NCBI RefSeq assembly: GCF_019084075.1
Contig: NZ_JAHREN010000001.1
Span: 62,001-126,000 of the forward strand
From: Siccirubricoccus sp. G192
GTDB lineage: Bacteria; Pseudomonadota; Alphaproteobacteria; Acetobacterales; Acetobacteraceae
Reading direction: 5' to 3'
DNA length: 64,000 nt
In this document: positions 57,615 to 64,000 of the stretch, piece after piece
Position numbering within the stretch: position 1 is the first letter of the stretch
Layout of the letters: every line of letters begins with the position of its first letter
The notes under the pieces: model-generated
Database searches by the model: none
What the model saw: the letters and a program-made list of their open reading frames with translations, nothing else
What the model was told of the DNA's origin: nothing
Position numbers and translations under genes: made by a program

Positions 57615-58552
57615 GTGCGGGCGGTGTCGTGGCGGGCCCGCCGCGCCTGCTCTGGTCGGCGGGGGCGGAACTAGGCGAGGGACCGCTCTGGGACGAAGAT
57701 GCCGGGGCGATCTGGTGGCTCGACATCGAGGGGCGGCGCCTGCACCGCGCCGACGAGGCGGGCGGAGCCCGGCGCAGTTGGGAGATGCCGGGGCGGATCG
57801 GCTGCCTGGCGCTGACCACGGACCCCCGCGGCCGGCTGCTGCCCGGCCTGGAGTCCGGCCTGCACCTCTTCGCGCCGGAAGCGGGGCCGGAGGGTCTCGA
57901 AGCCCTCGCCCGGCCCGCGCCCTGGCCGGCGGGCTGCCGGCCGAATGACGGCAAGGTGGATGCGCGCGGCCGTCTCTGGTTCGGCACCATGGAGACAGGC
58001 GGGCGCGAGGGCGGCGGCGCCCTGCACCGGCTGGACCCCGACGGGACCTGCCGCCTGGTCGAGGATGGCTGGACTATCCCGAACGGCCCAGCCCTCTCCC
58101 TGGACGGCGCGCGCCTCTTCTGGACCGACAGCCACCGCCGCTGCGTCTTCGCCTTCGATCTCGGCGCCGATGGCGAAGCGCGGAACCGGCGTGTCTTCCT
58201 CCGCTTTTCCGAGGATGCGCCGGGCGTGCCGGATGGCATGGCCATGGATGCCGAGGGCTGCCTCTGGATCGCGCATAACGGCGGCGGCCGGCTCACGCGC
58301 CATGCCGCGGATGGGCGCCTGCTGGAAGCTGTGCCCCTGCCGGCGCGGGCGGTGTCGAGTTGCGCCTTCGGCGGCCCTGGCCTGGCGACGCTCTTTGTCA
58401 CCACCGCGCGGCAGGGGGCGGGACCGGGCGAGGCGGAAGTGGCCGGCGCGCTCTTCGCGGTCCCGACCGCGACGCGGGGGCTGCCGCCCGGCCGGCTGCG
58501 GCTCGACCGGTGGAACGACAGGCAGGAGGCGAGGCGATGCGGAGCAGGATGA
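57611..58552 (+). CDS. SMP-30/gluconolactonase family protein
   Basis: 313-aa six-bladed beta-propeller lactonase. Metal ligands are in ELGEGPLWDEDAGAIWWLDI (Glu), GCRPNDGKVDARGRLWFGTM (Asn), and NGPALSLDGARLFWTDSHRR with VPDGMAMDAEGCLWIAHNGG (Asn and Asp). It hydrolyses sugar lactones, the expected product of the adjacent GMC dehydrogenase. It starts at GTG 57611 inside the flavoprotein stop. The last residues overlap the start of the PPC gene by 16 bp. Confidence 0.9.
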   Translation: MSAGGVVAGPPRLLWSAGAELGEGPLWDEDAGAIWWLDIEGRRLHRADEAGGARRSWEMPGRIGCLALTTDPRGRLLPGLESGLHLFAPEAGPEGLEALARPAPWPAGCRPNDGKVDARGRLWFGTMETGGREGGGALHRLDPDGTCRLVEDGWTIPNGPALSLDGARLFWTDSHRRCVFAFDLGADGEARNRRVFLRFSEDAPGVPDGMAMDAEGCLWIAHNGGGRLTRHAADGRLLEAVPLPARAVSSCAFGGPGLATLFVTTARQGAGPGEAEVAGALFAVPTATRGLPPGRLRLDRWNDRQEARRCGAG

Positions 58553-58974
58553 TCCATGAAGCCAATGGGCTGCGGGTCTATGCAGCGGTGCTCGATATCG
58601 GCGACGAGGCCATGGCGTGCCTGACGCGCCTGGCCGCGGATGAACGGCTGACCGCGGCGCAGGTCACCGCCATCGGCGCCTTCGGATCGGCGACCCTCGC
58701 CTTCTTCGACTGGGAGACGAAGGAATACGAGAAGATCCCGGTCCAGGAGCAGGTGGAGGTGCTGTCGCTCGCCGGCGACATGACGCTGGGCGAGGATGGC
58801 GGCCCGAAGCTGCACCTGCATGCCGTGCTCGGGCGGCGCGGCGGCGCGACGCTGGGCGGCCATCTGCTGGAGGCGCGGGTAAGGCCGACCCTCGAGGTGA
58901 TCGTCAACGAATCGCCGGCGCATCTGTGGCGGGCGCATGACGCGCGCAGCGGGCTGGCGCTGATCCGCCTGTAG
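58537..58974 (+). CDS. PPC-domain (DUF296) protein
   Basis: 145-aa PCC/PPC-domain protein, a small trimeric fold found alone in bacteria and fused to AT-hooks in plants. Its role in bacteria is unclear. The sequence shows VLDIGDEAMACLTRLAADER, VTAIGAFGSATLAFFDWETK, and the metal-binding His cluster in KLHLHAVLG with GGHLLEARVRPTLEVIV. AGGAGG lies near the start at 58537; ATG 58549 is also possible. Last gene of the plus-strand dehydrogenase run. Confidence 0.87.
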   Translation: MRSRMIHEANGLRVYAAVLDIGDEAMACLTRLAADERLTAAQVTAIGAFGSATLAFFDWETKEYEKIPVQEQVEVLSLAGDMTLGEDGGPKLHLHAVLGRRGGATLGGHLLEARVRPTLEVIVNESPAHLWRAHDARSGLALIRL

Positions 58975-58990
58975 CCGGGTCAGGAAAAAA

Positions 58991-59046
58991 CCGGATCATG
59001 CGCTTGCCGCGCTCCCGCCATCGCGGCGCTCAACCGCATGATCCGG
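58991..59046. terminator. Hairpin between converging PPC and small-protein genes
   Basis: CCGGATCATGCG (58991-59002) pairs perfectly with 59035-59046; a smaller GC-rich hairpin sits in the loop. AAAAAA precedes it on the plus strand, which gives a T-run after the hairpin for the minus-strand transcript. It therefore probably terminates the small-protein gene and perhaps both transcripts. Confidence 0.65.
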
Positions 59047-59133
59047 GTCGCGCAGCCGGCTCCGTTCGCGCCGGCTGACATGGCCCTGCCGCAGGGGGCC
59101 ATGCCGGCATCCCTGCGCCCAGGCCCGGCCCCG

Positions 59134-59445
59134 TCATTCCCTGTGGCGGGAGGCGCCGTGGTCGCCGTGTTCGCGCCGTGCGGCGGTGTCGCGGCCCACG
59201 ATCTTGCTGAAGCGGCCATCCTTCTCGTAGAGGAGCGCCAGCTTGCTCTCCTCGAATTGCCGGAAGAACTCGTCCCAGGAGATCTCGACCAGGGCCGCGC
59301 TCTCGGAATGCGAGCTTTCCGGGAACATGATGCGGATGATCCCGACATCGTCATCCGTATGCGTCCGGTTGACGGCCCCGGGCTTTCCGCCATGCGATTC
59401 CGCCCATTTCCGGATGGTCGCGTGGTCGGTCGTGACGTCGGCCAT
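59134..59445 (-). CDS. Small conserved acidic protein
   Basis: 103 aa starting MADVTTDHATIRKWAESHGG. It contains TDDDVGIIRIMFPESSHSES, ISWDEFFRQFEESKLALLYE and DGRFSKIVGRD. Proteins of this pattern occur widely in proteobacteria and are sometimes labelled as branching-enzyme tails, with no demonstrated activity. The ATG at 59445 is chosen because the conserved part starts there; an upstream extension to 59538 is not conserved-looking. No operon partner. Confidence 0.75.
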   Translation of the reverse strand: MADVTTDHATIRKWAESHGGKPGAVNRTHTDDDVGIIRIMFPESSHSESAALVEISWDEFFRQFEESKLALLYEKDGRFSKIVGRDTAARREHGDHGASRHRE

Positions 59446-59604
59446 GGTCGGCCTCCCTGGCTGCTGCTCCGCTCCTCCCCCTAACTCCTGCGCCGCGCAG
59501 CGGTTTGGCCGATGCTGAAAGAGCCATCCCGTTCCCATGTCCCGAGGACGCTCCGAACGGCAGGGGCCGGAGCGTTCCGGCTGCCTTGGCAGGCTTGGTC
59601 CGCA

Positions 59605-61134
59605 CTACCCCGCCGCCCGGTTCAGGGCCTCCAGCACCGCTTCGGCCGCCGCAAACCGGTCGGGATCGGCGATGACGCGCGGCACCTTGTGCTGGCCGCC
59701 GAGCTTGCCCTGTTCCCGCATCCAGGCGGCGAAGCTGCCCTGCCGCAGCAGGACCATCTCCGGTGCGCCCAGTTGCCCGGCCTGGCGATGCGCCGCGTAG
59801 TCATCGTTCCGCCGGGTCAGTGCCGCATCCAGCGCGGCCACCAGGCGCGGCGTCAGCCGGGTGGCGTCGTCAGGCAGGGCCCCTGCCGGCTCCAGCAGCC
59901 AGCGATGCAGGCCACGCGTTCCGTGGAAGGCCGGACCCACCGTATATTCCGCCACGGCAATGCGCTGCGAGGCGGCGGCCTCCAGCAGCGCCGCGTCGAT
60001 CTCCTCGCCGGTCAGGTGCTCCCCGAAGGCGGAGAGGCTGTAGGAGGTGCGCCCCGTCACCAGCAGCCGCGGCGGGCTGCGGTCCAGGAACCGCACCGTA
60101 TCGCCCAGCACATAGGCCCAGAGCCCGGCGCAGGAGGAGACGACCACGGCGTATTCGATGCCGGTCTCGATGCTCGCCGCCCAATGGCGGCGGGGGTTCG
60201 GCGCCTCCAGCTCCGCCAGGGGCACGAATTCGAAGAAGCAGCCGCGGTCCAGGTTCAGCCGCAGCCCTTCGCCCTCGCCCCGGTCGGCGATGGCGACGAA
60301 GCCCTCGCTGGCCGGATACACTTCCCGGGTGGCGCAGCCCGCGGGCAGGTAGGGCAGCAGGCGGTCGCGATAGGGCGCCCAGGCGACACCGCCATGCACC
60401 AGCAGTTCCAAGGCCGGCAGCGGCGGGTGGCCATGCCGGGCGGCGAGGCGTTCCAGCAACACCAGCAGCCAGCTCGGCGTGCCCGTCAGCACGCGGATGC
60501 GCCCGGCCGGCGCCGCTTCCGCCAGGGCAGCCAGCTTGCGGTCCCAATCGGCGAGCAGCGCCAGCCGCCGCGGCGGGAAGCTCCAGGCGGCGAGGAAGCC
60601 GGGCACCTCCACCGCGGCGATGCCGGACAGGTCGCCCTGCCGCACGCCGGGCGCCAGCCGCTCCAGCGCCGTGGAGCCGCCGAGCATGAAGGAGAGGCCG
60701 CCGAAGACGCGGCTCCGGGGATTCGCATGCAGATACCAGCCGAGCGCATCCACCGCCGCCCCGCGATTGGCTCGCACCATCTCCCGCGTCACCGGGATGT
60801 ATTTCGTCCGGCCGGAGGTGGTGCCGGAAGACAGCGCGAAATAGGGCAGCCGGCCCGGCCAGGTGATGTTCCGCAACACCGGGTAGGGTTCGCGCCACCA
60901 CTCCTCCCAGAACTGCTCGTAGCGGCGCAGCGGCACCCGGGCCTGGAATTCCGCGACGCTGCCGATGCGGCCGAAACCATGTGCCATGCCGAAGCGGGTG
61001 CGGGCCGCGCGCCGGACCAGCCGCAGCAGAAGTATCTCCTGCGTCGTCACGGGGTTCATCGCCAGCAGCCGGGCGATGCGGCGCCGTGTCGCCAGGTGCA
61101 GCAGGGGCGTCGCATCGAAGGGCGGGCCGGTCAT
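59605..61134 (-). CDS. GH3-family adenylate-forming enzyme
   Basis: 509-aa homologue of plant GH3 acyl-acid amido synthetases, which activate an acid with ATP and join it to an amino acid. ATP-binding motifs are ALSSGTTSGRTKYIPVT (P-loop type), VYPASEGFVAIAD (motif 2) and GLWAYVLGDTVRFLDRSP (motif 3), with the hinge in RTSYSLSAFGEHLTGEEID. The start ATG 61134 overlaps the stop of the penicillin-acylase gene upstream by 4 bp, so the two are co-translated. Bacterial GH3 substrates are mostly unknown. Confidence 0.88.
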   Translation of the reverse strand: MTGPPFDATPLLHLATRRRIARLLAMNPVTTQEILLLRLVRRAARTRFGMAHGFGRIGSVAEFQARVPLRRYEQFWEEWWREPYPVLRNITWPGRLPYFALSSGTTSGRTKYIPVTREMVRANRGAAVDALGWYLHANPRSRVFGGLSFMLGGSTALERLAPGVRQGDLSGIAAVEVPGFLAAWSFPPRRLALLADWDRKLAALAEAAPAGRIRVLTGTPSWLLVLLERLAARHGHPPLPALELLVHGGVAWAPYRDRLLPYLPAGCATREVYPASEGFVAIADRGEGEGLRLNLDRGCFFEFVPLAELEAPNPRRHWAASIETGIEYAVVVSSCAGLWAYVLGDTVRFLDRSPPRLLVTGRTSYSLSAFGEHLTGEEIDAALLEAAASQRIAVAEYTVGPAFHGTRGLHRWLLEPAGALPDDATRLTPRLVAALDAALTRRNDDYAAHRQAGQLGAPEMVLLRQGSFAAWMREQGKLGGQHKVPRVIADPDRFAAAEAVLEALNRAAG

Positions 61135-63431
61135 CGCGGGGAGAGCACCGTCACTTCGGGGAATTCCACCGCCACGACTTCCGGCCGCAGCGGCATGCGG
61201 ATGGCGCGCCCCTCCCGCCACAGCGGCACCTGGTCGGCGAAGGCGGCGCTGCCGAGCCAGCCATCCTGGCCGCCGAACAGCACGAACCAATTCGCATCCG
61301 GGTCGGCGAGGTCGGAGACGAACCGCGCCATGGAGCCGAAGCTCACCTCATGCGGGCCGGAGACCAGCCCATGCCCGGTCTTCATCGGCGTCTCCCGCGA
61401 TCCGCCCACCGGGAAATCGCCCAGCACGAAGGCGCGGCCGAGCAGCGGCAGGTTCACCAGCCAATGCGCCGCGCGCAGCCGGTGCACCTCCCCCCAATTG
61501 CGCCAGCGCGCCGCCAGCGGTGCGGCCGCGGCCACCGCCCCGCGCAGCACCGCCTCCCGCCGGGCGGGGGGCAGCGCGTCGAGGTCGCGCAGCAGGAAGG
61601 TGGTGATGAAATCCCAGCCCGTCTCCGGTCCCCGGCCGCCGCCCTCGCGGCCTTCCGGCAGCAGGGCCGGGACTAGCCGCGCAACCAGCCGCACAAGCAG
61701 CAATTCGAAGACCAGCGCCGCCTCGCTCGTTGCGGCGTAATCGCCATCCCAGCCGCGCAGCCGTGCCAGCATGGCGGGCTCCGGCGCCCCGCCGGGCAGG
61801 CTGTCCAGCCGGGCGAGCAGCCCCTCGGCCAGCAGCGCCGCCTTGGGGGAGCGCGTATCGGTCTGCAACGCCGCCATGTCCTCCGGCGTCAGCTTCGGCC
61901 TGGCGAGCAGCAGCGCGCGCAGCCGGTCCACCCGGTCGCCATCGCTGAAGAACCAGCCGATGCGTGGCGGGTTATCCGCCCAGGTGGCGGGGTTCTCGTT
62001 GGCCGAGGCCAGCACGCCCTCCGGCGGGTTCTCCAGCCAGGGCAGGCTGCCTGCATCCCGCAACTGCCGCCAGGGCGCGGTCGCCGCGGGATCGGCGCCA
62101 TCGAGCACCGGGTCTGCAGCCGGAAAGCCGGGGCGGGAGGGCAGCACGGCCGCGGTGAGCCGGCCGATGGTCCCGGCGCGGTCGGCATGGAGCATGTTCT
62201 GTGGCGAGACGCCGAAGCCGGCGAAGCTCTCCCGGAAGGCGGCGGCACTGCGGGCGCGGGTGGCCCGCAGCAGGGCGGTGATCTCGTCGGTCGGCTCATG
62301 CCCGACCCAGCGCAGCGCGATCGGCTCGCCGGGGCGGGAGGGCACCAGGGCCGCATCCGTCACCACCGGCCCGAGCGGCGTCACCCGGATGCGCCGCCGC
62401 GCATCGCGCCACAGCCGCTGCCGGATCGTCACCTCGGATTCGGCGAAGGCTTCGGGCGGCAGGCGCGAGACATCGAAGAGGTCGGAGGAAGCGGCCCGGA
62501 GATTGGTGCCGCCCCAGGCGAGATCCGGGTTCCGCCCGAGCCCGGTGATGGGCAGCCCCGGCACCATCAGCCCCACCAGGTGGAAGGAGGGCGAGCGCAT
62601 GCCCGCGATGAACCAGAGATTGGGCAGCGACAGGCCGAGATGCGGGTCCGAGGCCAGCAGCGCCCCGCCCGAGGCGCTGCGCGAGGGCGCCACCGCCACC
62701 GCATTGCTGCCCGAGCGCGACAGGCCGAGCAGCAGGCCATTGAGCGCCGCTTGCCGCGGGTCCGCTTCGTCCTCGGGCGGGGTCAGGCTCGCGCCGGCCT
62801 CCAGGGTTCGCCGCCAGAGCCGCGCGAAGCCCGGCCGTCCCCGTTCAGCAAGCAGGGAGAAGAGCGAAAGCCAGTTGATATCGCTGCCCGCCAGCCGGCC
62901 GATCGCCAGGATATCGGCCGCGCTGTAGGGCTCGGGCCGGAGGCCGAGCAGGGCGGATTCGGGCGGTGGCCGAGGTCCGCCCGAGGTGGCGCGATTCAGC
63001 CCGGCGACGAAGGCCTGGACGAAGTCGCGTGTTTCCGCCGGCCATCGCCGCTCGACCTCCGGCGCGGCGCGGCCGAAATCCAGGATCCGCAGCGCGTGGT
63101 CGATATCGACGGCCAGCGGCCCCGCGATCTCGGAGAGCCGCCCCCGCGCGACCATGCGCAGCAACGCGACCTGGGCGCCGCGTAGATGCCCATGCACCAG
63201 GCCCAGGGCGAAGCCGAGATCGGCATCGGTCTCGGCCTCGATCCAGGGGACGAGATGGCTGTTCCAGCGGATGGTCACGGGGCGCTGCAGGTCCAGCCCT
63301 TGCCGCGGCAGGGCGGCCAGGCGGTCCGCCACCCCGACCTGGCGCGGCAGCAGCGCCGCGCAGCCCGGGAGCATGGCGGCCACCGCCAGCAGGAGCGCCC
63401 CGCCCCGCCATAGTCTGCCGCCAGAGGCCAC
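61131..63431 (-). CDS. Penicillin acylase-family Ntn-hydrolase lipoprotein
   Basis: 766-aa precursor of the penicillin G/AHL acylase family, exported and self-cleaved into alpha and beta chains. A lipobox LPGC (C24) follows a hydrophobic start. The cleavage and nucleophile site is SGSNAVAVAP with Ser242; the usual next aromatic (SNxW) is Val here. Also typical are LLASDPHLGLSLPNLWF, GLPITGLGRNPDLAWGGTN and NENPATWADNPPRIGWFF. It begins at GTG 63431. It hydrolyses amides such as acyl-homoserine lactones or N-acyl amino acids and is encoded in one unit with the GH3 enzyme. Confidence 0.9.
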   Translation of the reverse strand: MASGGRLWRGGALLLAVAAMLPGCAALLPRQVGVADRLAALPRQGLDLQRPVTIRWNSHLVPWIEAETDADLGFALGLVHGHLRGAQVALLRMVARGRLSEIAGPLAVDIDHALRILDFGRAAPEVERRWPAETRDFVQAFVAGLNRATSGGPRPPPESALLGLRPEPYSAADILAIGRLAGSDINWLSLFSLLAERGRPGFARLWRRTLEAGASLTPPEDEADPRQAALNGLLLGLSRSGSNAVAVAPSRSASGGALLASDPHLGLSLPNLWFIAGMRSPSFHLVGLMVPGLPITGLGRNPDLAWGGTNLRAASSDLFDVSRLPPEAFAESEVTIRQRLWRDARRRIRVTPLGPVVTDAALVPSRPGEPIALRWVGHEPTDEITALLRATRARSAAAFRESFAGFGVSPQNMLHADRAGTIGRLTAAVLPSRPGFPAADPVLDGADPAATAPWRQLRDAGSLPWLENPPEGVLASANENPATWADNPPRIGWFFSDGDRVDRLRALLLARPKLTPEDMAALQTDTRSPKAALLAEGLLARLDSLPGGAPEPAMLARLRGWDGDYAATSEAALVFELLLVRLVARLVPALLPEGREGGGRGPETGWDFITTFLLRDLDALPPARREAVLRGAVAAAAPLAARWRNWGEVHRLRAAHWLVNLPLLGRAFVLGDFPVGGSRETPMKTGHGLVSGPHEVSFGSMARFVSDLADPDANWFVLFGGQDGWLGSAAFADQVPLWREGRAIRMPLRPEVVAVEFPEVTVLSPR

Positions 63432-64000
63432 GCCCGATCTCCCCCCCTTTGCGTCCCGGTCTCCTGCCCGGCATGGTAACGCCAGCAGACATGGCCAGAT
63501 GCCGGCCCTCAGGCGATCACCCGCGCCCGAGTTGGCAACGCCGCCCTGAGTCGCTGCGCCGCCGCGTGGAAGCGGAGCGGAAGGGTGAAGCCTTCGCCTC
63601 GGCCAGCGTGTGAGGAACCAGTGGCGGGAGGGCTTGCCAGCCGCCCGGGACGGCGTGCTGAATCGGCCGGTCGGCGATGCCTGGGTTGCGCGCGACCCGA
63701 TGGCGGCAACATCGGAGGGCTACGCGGCCGGCAGCCTGCTCCGACCCGGAAGACCCGGTCCGCCAAGCTCCGGCGGATCGAAGGTCTGCGGCTTTCCTTC
63801 CCGGTTGTTGTCATGGATGCGATCAGCGGTTCGGTCGAGACGCTATTGCCCTGAACTCTTCGGGAAGGCCGGGCGCTGCTTGCGGAGAGCATCGATCGGC
63901 CTATCCTGCACTTCGCCTTCCGGGTGGGACCGATGCAAGACGGCGAGTTGGACAAGGCGGCGCGATCCATGCTGCCGGGGCAGCCAACGACCAGCCGGCG
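63432..64000. other. Terminal region without a recognised gene
   Basis: About 570 bp upstream of the penicillin-acylase gene. Open frames exist on both strands, none with a recognised product or a convincing start. It must hold the promoter of the acylase-GH3 unit. An unidentified gene could begin near the window's end. Confidence 0.35.

Noticed and set aside
63509-63970. Minus-strand 153-codon frame upstream of the acylase gene
   Set aside because: Ser/Arg-rich, no domain, no convincing start; likely chance in high-GC DNA.

Overview
The window looks like chromosomal DNA from an Acetobacteraceae-type alphaproteobacterium (Roseomonas-like). The reasons are very high GC, alphaproteobacterial families (EipB, IalB), several tripartite-type and ABC-type periplasmic solute receptors, and an alternative complex III operon. 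No rRNA, tRNA or CRISPR array was seen. The assignment is inferred from gene content only.

Layout. 1-14396: the end of a Ppx/GppA phosphatase, rnd, aspS, an EipB homologue, a dipeptide-type solute receptor, an acyltransferase, and a sugar-acid cluster (UxaA-type dehydratase, FAH-family hydrolase, SDR, aldehyde dehydrogenase). A low-GC islet carrying a P-loop ATPase interrupts this cluster. 14397-24430: a giant carbohydrate-binding/RTX-like protein, SemiSWEET, MaoC, a Bug receptor, rlmN, ialB, a methyltransferase and ydcF. 24430-31530: a scarred mobile zone with IS3, IS5, IS110, IS21 and IS66 remnants, plus Crp/Fnr-, LuxR- and AraC-type regulators. 31700-37434: a TPR protein, an MFS transporter, a cupredoxin relic and two solute receptors. 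37509-49231 (minus strand): one long respiratory operon, actABCDEF, a small membrane protein, SCO and coxBACD, giving a quinol-to-oxygen chain through alternative complex III and an A2-type heme-copper oxidase. 49385-58974 (plus strand): an SDR, a pyruvate-oxidase-like TPP enzyme, an FMN lactate-dehydrogenase-like enzyme, a duplicated His-rich membrane protein, a gluconate-dehydrogenase subunit-3-like protein, a GMC flavoprotein with a Cys triad, a gluconolactonase-like protein and a PPC protein. 59134-63431: a small acidic protein, a GH3 adenylate-forming enzyme and a penicillin-acylase-family lipoprotein.

A caution for every reader: about a dozen otherwise full-length genes carry single-base indels, nearly all in homopolymers and including the essential aspS. 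Most are probably sequence errors, so frameshifted genes here should not be called dead without checking reads. The insertion-sequence remnants, the cupredoxin relic and perhaps the amber-interrupted ATPase are better candidates for true decay.

The most promising undescribed system is the dehydrogenase module at 54369-57614. A GMC flavoprotein with the C-x5-C-x3-C spacing of a [3Fe-4S] site and its small partner are encoded next to an internally duplicated membrane protein with paired histidines. No cytochrome c subunit is encoded there.
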